The notes beneath the pieces are model-generated. The model did not search any database. It saw only the letters and a list, made by a program, of their open reading frames with translations, and had not been told where the DNA came from. A DNA stretch of 13,460 bases from assembly GCA_035438805.1 (NCBI GenBank), contig DAORJA010000024.1, positions 1 through 13,460 on the forward strand, written 5' to 3'. Shown here one piece after another: positions 1 through 6,269 of the stretch (the first letter of the stretch is position 1; the number at the start of each line of letters is the position of its first letter). Position numbers and translations under genes: made by a program. Source of the DNA: UBA922 sp035438805 (GTDB lineage: Bacteria > Patescibacteriota > Patescibacteriia > Magasanikbacterales > UBA922).

Positions 1-2
1 AT

Positions 3-1049
3 GAAAAAATTTACATGGACGATCGGATTTTTTTCAATAACCGTTTAAAGACGATGATACATGCAGGTCTCTCTCTTATTGAAGCATTACATGTACTTGC
101 AAAAGAAGCACAGAATAAAAAATTTGCCCGCATTGTCAAAGAGATTACTGACCATGTGGAAAAAGGAAACCAATTGAGTGATAGTCTCATGCTGTACCCA
201 AAAATTTTTCCTGATTTACAGACCAAAATGATTGCATCCGGTGAAATTGCTGGAAAACTTGAAGACGCACTTGAACAGGTAGTGGTGCAGATGAAAAAAA
301 ATCATGCGTTGGTTTCTAGTGTTAAGGGAGCGTTAATTTACCCATCAGTAATTGTAGGCGCAATTCTTGTTATTGGCGTACTCATGGTGACGTTTGTTCT
401 TCCAAAACTCACTGCAATGTTTGATGAATTTGAAGCTGAATTACCACTCTCAACAAAAATTTTGATTGGTGTCACTGATTTTCTTTCACAACCACTCAAC
501 ATGATTTTGGTGCTAGGTATTACCGCTCTCTGCATTGCTTTCTTCTTATTTATGGTAAAAAAGAATTCGACCTTCAGATATTTCATGCATGGTGTCATAC
601 TCCGGTTGCCCATTTTTGGAGCAATAGTAAAAAAAGTAAACCTTGCGCGATTTTCCATGACTTTATCATCACTACTCAAAAGTACGATTCCCATTGTTGA
701 TGCCGTACGGATTGCTGGCGAAACCTGTAAGAACGTCCGGTATAAAGGAGCACTATTGAATGCGACTGAGAACCTATCAAAGGGAGAACAGTTATCAGAC
801 ACGTTGGCCAGCAGTCCAAAATTGTTTCCGCCGATGGTGACTGAAATGGTCATGGTGGGAGAGAAAACGGGTGAAATAGACCACTTGCTTCAAGAACTTG
901 CATCATTCTATTCAGATGAAGTAGACAAAACCATGAAAAATTTTTCCACCATTATTGAACCAGTAATTATTATTATGTTAGGTGTCGGTGTTGCGGGTAT
1001 TGCGGTTTCAATTATCATGCCTATGTATTCACTTACTCAAGCTTTTTAA
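3..1049 (+). CDS. pilC: Type IV pilus inner-membrane platform protein PilC (T2SSF family), 5' partial
   Basis: Inner-membrane platform protein on which the pilus ATPases act during type IV pilus assembly. Two repeated T2SSF domains are visible, at about residues 10-130 and 210-335 counting from the ATG at 15. Each has the family pattern of a lysine-rich helix, then G-x-Q-L-S-D-(S/T)-L, a (K/P)xFPxxxxxM stretch and a GExxGxxxxxL element. Hydrophobic membrane segments lie near residues 105-130, 155-182 and 315-340. The frame is open back to position 3 and the first ATG (15) has no Shine-Dalgarno sequence. Family members normally have residues before the first helix, so the true start is probably outside the window; a start at 15 cannot be excluded. 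pilM follows 5 bases after the stop, so the two are co-transcribed. Family assignment is confident; the start is not. Confidence 0.93.
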   Translation, partial: EKIYMDDRIFFNNRLKTMIHAGLSLIEALHVLAKEAQNKKFARIVKEITDHVEKGNQLSDSLMLYPKIFPDLQTKMIASGEIAGKLEDALEQVVVQMKKNHALVSSVKGALIYPSVIVGAILVIGVLMVTFVLPKLTAMFDEFEAELPLSTKILIGVTDFLSQPLNMILVLGITALCIAFFLFMVKKNSTFRYFMHGVILRLPIFGAIVKKVNLARFSMTLSSLLKSTIPIVDAVRIAGETCKNVRYKGALLNATENLSKGEQLSDTLASSPKLFPPMVTEMVMVGEKTGEIDHLLQELASFYSDEVDKTMKNFSTIIEPVIIIMLGVGVAGIAVSIIMPMYSLTQAF

Positions 1050-1054
1050 TTACC

Positions 1055-2161
1055 ATGCTCACCCATCCTTTTCCACATGCTTTTGGAATAGACATCGGAG
1101 ATAGATCAGTAAAACTGGTTCAGCTTAGGAATCGTGAAAAAATTAGAAGCACTACATTCCAGCCAGTCGCAATGCGAATGTGCCCTCTTGAACCCGGGCT
1201 TGTTGTCAATGGAATTATTGAACAGCCCGAACTTGTTCGAAAGAAAATCGAAAAACTCCTCAAAGGAGAACGACGGGGTGAGCACCCTATTAAGAGTCCT
1301 TGGGTCGTAGCATCAGTTCCTGAAAACCACAGTTTTCTCAAGCTAATATCCATTCCTAAGAGTGACATGTCTGCAACTGACTCTCCTGATGTACTTAATT
1401 TAATTTCAACCTATTTACCCGTTGATGATCTTACGACATATTCAGTCGATTGGCATGTGGTGCAGCCTGAATACAATGATACTGAAGTTAGAATTTTGGT
1501 CGGCGCGATCCCTAAACGTATTGGAGACAGCTACACCTATTTACTAGAGAGTCTAGGCTTGGGAGTTATGGCGCTTGAAATTGAAGAAGTGGCAATCGCC
1601 CGATCCATGGTTACTGCTCATAAAGAATACAAAGAAGAAGCTCGTGCAATCATTGATATAGGATCGACACGTACACAAGTTATTATTTATGACCGTGACG
1701 TTATCCAATTCAGTACCGTGCTTCCTTTTTCAGGAGAACTATTGACTCATGCGATCATGGATTCCCAAAAAGTAGACGAGGCTACTGCTGAAAAAATAAA
1801 GAAAGATACTGGACTAGAAATTCCTTCGGGCAAAAAAAATACACCAGCACTTCTCAAACTAGTGCAAGAATTTTCAAAAGCTCTTGAACATACGTTTTCT
1901 TCGTACTATGGACACAATACTAATGCAAACCGTATTACCCGTATTGTCTTGTGTGGAGGATCATGTAATTTGCTTCATCTAGATACAGTTCTCAGTGAAG
2001 CATTAAGTGTTGAATGTGTGAGAGGAAATGTATGGAAAAATCTGGGTATTGACCCAAAACACGCTCCTATGGAAAATGACTTAGCGCTTTCGTACGCAAC
2101 AGCAATCGGATTGGCCTTACGGGCAGCTGATAATCCATTTACCACGCGCGACACTATATAA
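1055..2161 (+). CDS. pilM: Type IV pilus assembly protein PilM (actin-like ATPase fold)
   Basis: Cytoplasmic actin-fold protein that binds the N-terminus of PilN and links the PilN/PilO complex to the platform and ATPases. The N-terminal phosphate-1-like motif FGIDIGDRSVKLVQL (from about residue 10) is typical of PilM and of the FtsA/MreB fold. A second glycine loop, IDIGSTRTQVII, lies near residue 200, and an adenosine-type motif LCGGSCNL near residue 300. The length of 368 aa is close to the usual 350-370. The start ATG lies 5 bases after pilC and has no Shine-Dalgarno sequence. The TAA stop shares its last A with the ATG of pilN, which suggests translational coupling. No truncation or missing motif is apparent. 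Confidence 0.95.
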   Translation: MLTHPFPHAFGIDIGDRSVKLVQLRNREKIRSTTFQPVAMRMCPLEPGLVVNGIIEQPELVRKKIEKLLKGERRGEHPIKSPWVVASVPENHSFLKLISIPKSDMSATDSPDVLNLISTYLPVDDLTTYSVDWHVVQPEYNDTEVRILVGAIPKRIGDSYTYLLESLGLGVMALEIEEVAIARSMVTAHKEYKEEARAIIDIGSTRTQVIIYDRDVIQFSTVLPFSGELLTHAIMDSQKVDEATAEKIKKDTGLEIPSGKKNTPALLKLVQEFSKALEHTFSSYYGHNTNANRITRIVLCGGSCNLLHLDTVLSEALSVECVRGNVWKNLGIDPKHAPMENDLALSYATAIGLALRAADNPFTTRDTI

Positions 2162-2697
2162 TGCATATGATGTTTCCTATTCGAATCAATGTATTGTCTG
2201 ACTCAAAAAAAGCTCATCTCAAGCGATTAGCACTCTTTACGTATCTCAAAAGTGCTTGTGCATTAGTCTTTTCTCTCATTGCAGTATTGGCAGCAGTGCT
2301 ACTGGTAGCAGAAAACTTTTTTATTGACTACCGAGCATCTCTTACGTACGGAGTTCTCTCAGGAAGACGATCCTACCTTATAGATACCCAACGGATTGTC
2401 GCGACCAATAGGCAGATCAAAAAAATAGAACAAACTCAGTCCACATTTACCCTTTGGTCACCACGCGTACATGATATTCTTGCAGCACTTCCTCCAGGAA
2501 TTGAAGTAAGTTCTGTTATTTTTGACTCAGAAGCACATACTTTTTCACTCGCAGGTACTGCCATCTCTCGCGAAGTACTCGGAGAATGTGAGACTGCGAT
2601 GAAGGCGCTCCCGGTGCTTGAATCAGTTCATATACCGCTTGGTGAACTTACCCGCAAAGAAGATATTCCGTTTACTATCCAGGCAACACTCAAATAA
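2161..2697 (+). CDS. pilN: Type IV pilus assembly protein PilN-like
   Basis: Bitopic inner-membrane protein of the alignment complex; its short cytoplasmic tail is the PilM-binding element and its periplasmic part pairs with PilO. The translation has a cytoplasmic stretch of about 30 residues with the PilN-type peptide FPIRINVLSD. One transmembrane helix follows at about 30-55, then a predicted coiled-coil region and a small alpha/beta domain ending at residue 178. The family is recognised more by topology and gene order than by strong conservation. The ATG overlaps the pilM stop by one base; ATGs at 2167 and 2170 in the same frame are possible alternatives, and none has a Shine-Dalgarno sequence. 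It is followed after one base by the pilO start. Confidence 0.86.
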   Translation: MHMMFPIRINVLSDSKKAHLKRLALFTYLKSACALVFSLIAVLAAVLLVAENFFIDYRASLTYGVLSGRRSYLIDTQRIVATNRQIKKIEQTQSTFTLWSPRVHDILAALPPGIEVSSVIFDSEAHTFSLAGTAISREVLGECETAMKALPVLESVHIPLGELTRKEDIPFTIQATLK

Positions 2698-2698
2698 T

Positions 2699-3259
2699 AT
2701 GAGATTTACGATTACCCACAAACTCATTATTACTATCATCTTCTTCTTCTCTGCAGGAGTGGGTGTCATATTTGGCTTTATATTTCCTTCTCTCAATTCT
2801 ATTACCCAAACTACTGATGCAATGATTGCACAAGTAAGCGCTGATAACGAAGAGCTTGAACGCGTACGATTGCTTCGAAGATCACTTATTGAAATCGACC
2901 GTATCGAAGATGATTTATCGCATACTACAGAAATTTCGATTACCAAATCTGAAGAAGAAAAATTAATTGAATTAATCGAATATATCGCTGAACAAAACGG
3001 TGTAGAACAAGAATTGTCGGTATCGTACTTGCCCCATGAAGATCAGACCCAATTTGCTGGACATTATCTTTTCTCATTTTCTACAGAAGGTCCGCTTGAG
3101 CGTATTGAAAGTTATTTAGCTGAACTTGAGTCAATTCCTTATTATCTAAGCATCAAAGGACTCACTATTGAAAAAACTTCGAAATTAGGAGAGAATCACA
3201 TTGTTATCACTTTTAGCGCGACGCTTAATACTACTAGCGAACCATCGTATGTTAACTAA
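2699..3259 (+). CDS. pilO: Type IV pilus assembly protein PilO-like
   Basis: Second bitopic protein of the PilM-N-O complex, expected to heterodimerise with PilN in the cell envelope. The 186-residue product has a short cytoplasmic tail, one membrane helix at about 8-30 and a coiled-coil segment at about 40-85 rich in Glu, Arg and Leu. A ferredoxin-like C-terminal domain follows, containing the PilO-typical pattern GPLERIESYLAELESIPYYL near 134-153. The frame is open further upstream to 2618, but those codons overlap pilN. The ATG at 2699, one base after the pilN stop, places the membrane helix correctly, so I chose it. The gene overlaps the start of the next gene by 11 bases. Confidence 0.85.
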   Translation: MRFTITHKLIITIIFFFSAGVGVIFGFIFPSLNSITQTTDAMIAQVSADNEELERVRLLRRSLIEIDRIEDDLSHTTEISITKSEEEKLIELIEYIAEQNGVEQELSVSYLPHEDQTQFAGHYLFSFSTEGPLERIESYLAELESIPYYLSIKGLTIEKTSKLGENHIVITFSATLNTTSEPSYVN

Positions 3260-3641
3260 TACGCCCAAACGTATCCACAATCCAGTTCCACCTGAATTTG
3301 CCAATGTTTCCACACTACGTTTGATTACAGTTGGTGTTGCGCTTATTTGCCTCACTGTTACGAGCTACGCGACCTGGACGGTTTACGTTATGTCCAATCG
3401 AATATCAACCTACGAAACTGATTTTCGAGCAGAAGCAGTATCAAAGAGTGCGGGGCCTGTAAACTTTACCCTCTTCGAACAAGTGCTACGTACTGATGCT
3501 GAAAAACAAAATTTGAAATTTATTCCTCCTACGAGAGATCCTTTTTACGATAGAGCAATCACCTCTACTATGAACGGATTACACTCGGGGCCAACCACGA
3601 CTGCTTCAAGCACTCCTAGTACAAGTACCACTCAATTATGA
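3249..3641 (+). CDS. Small bitopic membrane protein in the pilP position of the pilus operon
   Basis: I do not recognise a family. The 130-residue product has about 26 cytoplasmic residues, one membrane helix at about 27-50 (RLITVGVALICLTVTSYATW) and an extracytoplasmic part of about 80 residues. The last 20 or so residues are almost only Ser, Thr, Pro and Gly. It has no lipobox, unlike classical PilP, which is a lipoprotein. It overlaps pilO by 11 bases, and its TGA stop overlaps the ATG of the methyltransferase gene (ATGA), so it is translated as part of the pilus operon. An envelope-anchored accessory subunit of the PilN/PilO complex is the natural inference, from context only. The frame is open to 3201, but an ATG at 3249 fits the topology better. 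Confidence 0.8.
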   Translation: MLTNTPKRIHNPVPPEFANVSTLRLITVGVALICLTVTSYATWTVYVMSNRISTYETDFRAEAVSKSAGPVNFTLFEQVLRTDAEKQNLKFIPPTRDPFYDRAITSTMNGLHSGPTTTASSTPSTSTTQL

Positions 3642-4762
3642 AATATGCATTTGAACTAGGACATCAGCCACATGTATCTATTGCTGAAATTATTTCTGTC
3701 TTTAAGCGATTATCAATTCCCTACCGTGAAGCACGAGCAACCGACTCTTTTTTTATTATTGAAGTTGACCATACACTTGATGCTCAGGCTTTAATACATA
3801 TTCTTGGTGGCACAATTCGCATTGCATATTGTATAGAAAAACAATCCACTGATCTGTTAACGATTGCGCACCATCTTGAGCACGCAACTGATGGAAAAAT
3901 TCAATTCTCGATTTCAGGAGTAAATCAAAAATCTCTCGCACTTGAAGTAAAAAAACATTTAAAAAGCATAGGTCGTTCTGTCCGATACATTGAATCAAAA
4001 AATGCAGCGACAGTCATTCACAACAATTTGATTGAGAAAAAAGGAGATATTATCAAAGTAGAACATGAATGGTATGTGACGTGTGGAATTCAGGATATCG
4101 AATCTTTTACCCATCGTGATTATGAGCGACCACGCACTGATAGCCGAAGTGGTATGCTACCACCGAAGCTTGCGCGTATAATGGTAAATCTTTCTGAAGC
4201 ACCACTGCATTCTCACCTCCTCGATCCTTTCTGTGGATCAGGCACTGTACTTATTGAAGCACTTTCTCTTGGGTATACTCACGTATCAGGATCTGATAAT
4301 TCTGAGAAAGCTGTTGAAGATTCTATTGAAAATACTCGATGGTTTTTGAAAGACCATTCACACGCAAAAGTTGAAACCAGAGTACATCTTGCATCTGCTG
4401 AAAAATTAGAAAATGTTTTTAAAAAGCATAGCGTTGATGTAATTGTATCTGAGCCTTATATGGGAAAACCACTGCGTGGTCATGAAAGCAAATTTGTACT
4501 GGAAACTCAGGCTCTTGAACTGAAAATGCTATACCTCAACAGCTTTGAATCATTCAAAAATATCTTATCTCCTACAGGTGTAATTATTTTTATAATCCCA
4601 ATATTCAAATCAGGCAAAGAATGGGTGAAGACTAACGCGCATATTGAAATTGAAAAACTGGGATTCAATATTATTCCTTTTTCGGAAAAACATACCTCAC
4701 TCCTCTATTCTCGAGACAACCAATTTGTTGGCCGTGAAATTTGGAAATTCAAAAAAGCTTAA
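3638..4762 (+). CDS. Trm11/TrmG10-like RNA (guanine-N2) methyltransferase family protein
   Basis: Predicted S-adenosylmethionine-dependent methyltransferase related to the COG1041 tRNA m2G enzymes. The 374 aa fall into an N-terminal region of about 155 residues that may hold a divergent THUMP-like RNA-binding module, then RPRTDSRSGMLPPKLARIM (about 165-182), a segment characteristic of this family. The Rossmann methyltransferase core follows, with motif I DPFCGSGTVLIEA (196-208) and SD at 219-220 as the acidic end of strand 2. The motif IV position reads SEPYMG (271-276) where relatives usually have DPPYG or NPPY. The aromatic Tyr and second Pro are kept and the first Pro is Glu. The start overlaps the previous stop by ATGA, so it is probably transcribed with the pilus genes although functionally separate. 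The substrate (tRNA position) cannot be read from the sequence. Confidence 0.85.
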   Translation: MKYAFELGHQPHVSIAEIISVFKRLSIPYREARATDSFFIIEVDHTLDAQALIHILGGTIRIAYCIEKQSTDLLTIAHHLEHATDGKIQFSISGVNQKSLALEVKKHLKSIGRSVRYIESKNAATVIHNNLIEKKGDIIKVEHEWYVTCGIQDIESFTHRDYERPRTDSRSGMLPPKLARIMVNLSEAPLHSHLLDPFCGSGTVLIEALSLGYTHVSGSDNSEKAVEDSIENTRWFLKDHSHAKVETRVHLASAEKLENVFKKHSVDVIVSEPYMGKPLRGHESKFVLETQALELKMLYLNSFESFKNILSPTGVIIFIIPIFKSGKEWVKTNAHIEIEKLGFNIIPFSEKHTSLLYSRDNQFVGREIWKFKKA

Positions 4763-4766
4763 CATT

Positions 4767-4813
4767 CACCCGGATTCATATTTTTATTACTTGAAATATG
4801 GCGGGTGTTTTTT
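4767..4813 (+). terminator. Intrinsic terminator of the pilus/methyltransferase operon
   Basis: A two-part stem begins 4 bases after the stop codon. CACCCG (4767-4772) pairs with CGGGTG (4802-4807), and CATATTT (4777-4783) pairs with AAATATG (4794-4800) around a 10-base loop. Six T residues (4808-4813) and further T-rich sequence follow directly. Classic rho-independent form. Confidence 0.9.
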
Positions 4814-4831
4814 GTTTGCCCACAGAAATTA

Positions 4832-4859
4832 TTGACAATCACACAAAAACCTCTATACT
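4832..4859 (+). promoter_or_regulatory. Sigma-70-type promoter of GC-rich unit 1
   Basis: TTGACA (4832-4837), a 16-base spacer and TATACT (4854-4859), only 19 bases after the preceding terminator's T-run. The predicted start is near 4866, giving a leader of about 46 bases before the ATG at 4912. Confidence 0.85.
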
Positions 4860-4911
4860 ATGCACCTGTCGAGCTATATGGCTCAACATCCACAACGCAC
4901 CAGAGGAATAG

Positions 4912-5259
4912 ATGGACCCGTCAACTTCATCGCCCACCCCGTCCCAGAACCAGAACGTCGGGCCGACCATGCCCGCCCCCCTCAACCTCGAGAACGCCGG
5001 CTTCGTCGGCAGCATGATCATCGGCTACAACCGCAACGCCAAGCCCCGAACGCTCGGCAAGGTCTGCCGCATCAAGGACCACTCGCAGTCGAGTGTCCTC
5101 GAGGTCGACGGCTATGGCACCTTCGCCATCGACCGCTTCGCCTGGCAGAAAGGGAACGTGGAGGGCAACCGTGCCCTCATCCATCCCGCTCCTCCGGAGA
5201 AGCAGCACTACGTGCGCTTCGACTTCATGCCCGTGGAGACGCCCCAGGCGGCGTCCTAG
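4912..5259 (+). CDS. Unknown 115-aa protein, GC-rich single-gene unit 1
   Basis: I do not recognise a family. The product has a disordered Ser/Pro/Gln/Asn-rich N-terminus (residues 1-25). A compact, beta-rich-looking core follows at about 30-107, with GSMIIGYNRNAKPRTLGKV, then EVDGYGTFAIDRFAW, then HYVRFDFMPVE. The start is well fixed: an in-frame TAG ends at 4911, immediately before the ATG, and GAGGA lies 4 bases upstream as a Shine-Dalgarno. The coding strand is strongly GC-rich (37 of 60 bases in 4981-5040) with C/G-ending codons, unlike its AT-rich neighbours. It has its own promoter, a 3' hairpin and a terminator, so it is an isolated transcription unit. No signal peptide, membrane helix or catalytic motif is visible. 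Longer open frames on both strands here (4860-5390 plus, 4927-5328 minus) are Arg/Pro-rich or low-complexity and look like GC-driven shadows. Confidence 0.75.
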   Translation: MDPSTSSPTPSQNQNVGPTMPAPLNLENAGFVGSMIIGYNRNAKPRTLGKVCRIKDHSQSSVLEVDGYGTFAIDRFAWQKGNVEGNRALIHPAPPEKQHYVRFDFMPVETPQAAS

Positions 5260-5272
5260 CCATAGCTCGTCT

Positions 5273-5310
5273 GCTCGCACCTGATCGACTTCTGTCGAAA
5301 GGGTGCGGGC
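5273..5310 (+). other. Two-tier hairpin in the 3' UTR of GC-rich unit 1
   Basis: GCTCGCACC (5273-5281) pairs with GGTGCGGGC (5302-5310) with one G-T wobble. Inside it TCGAC (5285-5289) pairs with GTCGA (5294-5298) around a TTCT loop. No T-run follows directly, so this is not itself the terminator; it lies between the stop codon and the terminator. Confidence 0.7.
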
Positions 5311-5319
5311 AAACGAATT

Positions 5320-5338
5320 CCCTATCAAGGGTTTTTTT
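5320..5338 (+). terminator. Probable intrinsic terminator of GC-rich unit 1
   Basis: A short stem, CCCT (5320-5323) with AGGG (5328-5331) around ATCA, is followed by seven T residues (5332-5338). The stem is short, but the T-run is strong and a larger hairpin sits 10 bases upstream. The T-run overlaps the stop codon of the convergent DUF167 gene. Confidence 0.65.
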
Positions 5339-5558
5339 ATTTATCAATTTCCACAATCTTCTTCTTTCCAGTTTTTCCTTTGAGAATTGAAATACGAGTT
5401 TTTGGAATCTCAAAATAGTCGCTTAATACTTTTAGTAACTGTTCATTCGCTTCTCCATCTACAGGTGATGCTGTTAATTTTACTTGATACTCTGTTTCTG
5501 AAATCTGAATAACTTCTATTTTGGAAGATCTTGGTTTTACCGTAATCGTGATACGCAT
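5337..5558 (-). CDS. DUF167 / UPF0235 (YggU-like) protein
   Basis: Small conserved protein of the DUF167 family, whose biochemical function is not established. The 73-aa translation shows the family layout: a beta-strand start MRITITVKPRSSK, the central SPVDGEANEQLLKVLSDYF (about 32-50) and the C-terminal KTRISILKGKTGKKKIVEI. The conserved G-x-A-N-x-x-(L/I) core and the Lys-rich end are present, and the length is normal for short members of the family. It starts 2 bases after the stop of the HAD gene with no Shine-Dalgarno sequence at the usual distance, so it is the second gene of that operon. Its TAA lies within the T-run of the convergent unit's terminator. No separate terminator with a T-run is seen for this strand. 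Confidence 0.93.
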   Translation of the reverse strand: MRITITVKPRSSKIEVIQISETEYQVKLTASPVDGEANEQLLKVLSDYFEIPKTRISILKGKTGKKKIVEIDK

Positions 5559-5560
5559 AA

Positions 5561-6190
5561 CTATATAAACTCAATCACCTCTTTAATATCAGTAACCACA
5601 TAATCAGGACCATGGTCGCGAATAGTCTCTCCAAAGAATCCATAACTTACTCCGATTGTTTGAGTCCCTGCACTTTTTCCAGCAAGAATATCAGAATCAG
5701 TGTCCCCAATCATGACAGCTTCATGCGGTTCTATTTTCAATAATTCCAGTGCTTTGAATACTGGCTCTGGATGTGGTTTTCGATTTTCTACATCATCACC
5801 TGATATTACCACATCTAGATACTGATACACCCCGGTATTTTTGAGTGTATCAATTGAAGTTCTACTGGATCTCGTAGTCACTGCAGCGAGTTTTATTCCT
5901 CGTTCTTTAATAAGAGCAAGAGTTGTTAGTGTATGTTCAAAAGGTACAGCTAAATGAAGATTGTGTTCTTGGAATACTCGATGCGCTTCGACCAAATGTT
6001 CAATTGGAGTATTAGGAAAAAAATTCTGATAGCTCAATGTAAGACTATTCCCCATTGATTGAGAGAGAATATTTCGATCAATTCTAGGGAGATTGTGTAG
6101 ATCAAATGTATAATCAAAACCTTGGAAAATAAATTCCCTGGTATCAAGAAGAGTTCCATCTACATCAAATAATACTGCTTTGTATTTCAT
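5561..6190 (-). CDS. HAD-superfamily phosphatase, phosphoglycolate phosphatase/PpaX-like
   Basis: Haloacid dehalogenase-fold hydrolase that forms a phospho-aspartate intermediate. All four motifs are visible: motif I DVDGTLLDT with nucleophile Asp9 and acid/base Asp11; motif II at TT (105-106); motif III Lys138 in the RKPHPEPVF segment; motif IV GDTDSD (162-167). An alpha-helical cap between motifs I and II (about 18-85) makes it a C1-capped member like Gph, PpaX or beta-phosphoglucomutase. The 209-aa length matches Gph/PpaX. The small-molecule substrate cannot be assigned, so I give no symbol. The ATG has no Shine-Dalgarno. It leads a two-gene operon with the DUF167 gene 2 bases downstream, and its promoter region abuts the trigger factor terminator. 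Confidence 0.92.
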   Translation of the reverse strand: MKYKAVLFDVDGTLLDTREFIFQGFDYTFDLHNLPRIDRNILSQSMGNSLTLSYQNFFPNTPIEHLVEAHRVFQEHNLHLAVPFEHTLTTLALIKERGIKLAAVTTRSSRTSIDTLKNTGVYQYLDVVISGDDVENRKPHPEPVFKALELLKIEPHEAVMIGDTDSDILAGKSAGTQTIGVSYGFFGETIRDHGPDYVVTDIKEVIEFI

Positions 6191-6206
6191 AGGTAATGAC
6201 GCATCG

Positions 6207-6234
6207 ATAGTATGATATCAGACATATATGACAA
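6207..6234 (-). promoter_or_regulatory. Possible promoter for the HAD-DUF167 operon
   Basis: On the minus strand TTGTCA (6234-6229), a 16-base spacer and TACTAT (6212-6207) precede the ATG at 6190. The -10 matches consensus at only 4 of 6 positions. The -35 lies just downstream of the trigger factor terminator stem. Confidence 0.4.
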
Positions 6235-6236
6235 AC

Positions 6237-6264
6237 AAAACAGATAGCTTTCGCCATCTGTTTT
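6237..6264 (-). terminator. Intrinsic terminator of the trigger factor gene
   Basis: A 12-base stem, AAAACAGATAGC (6237-6248) with GCCATCTGTTTT (6253-6264) and one mismatch, is closed on the minus strand by a GAAA tetraloop. It is T-rich on both flanks and begins 5 bases after the stop codon of tig. Confidence 0.88.
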
Positions 6265-6269
6265 TTATA

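Noticed and set aside
1..48. Short ORF starting with the ATG at position 1 (15 codons, ending at TAA 46-48)
   Set aside because: It overlaps the pilC frame, is tiny, and pilC most likely reads through from upstream; the ATG at the window edge is probably chance.
338..853. 171-codon minus-strand frame antisense to pilC
   Set aside because: It is fully inside a clear PilC coding region with no expression signals; a shadow frame.
4860..5390. Long plus-strand open frame (176 codons) overlapping the unit 1 gene, and a minus-strand frame at 4927-5328
   Set aside because: Both are dominated by Arg/Pro or low-complexity Val/Gly/Asp sequence, lack a ribosome binding site, and are what GC-rich codon bias produces in the other frames of a real gene.
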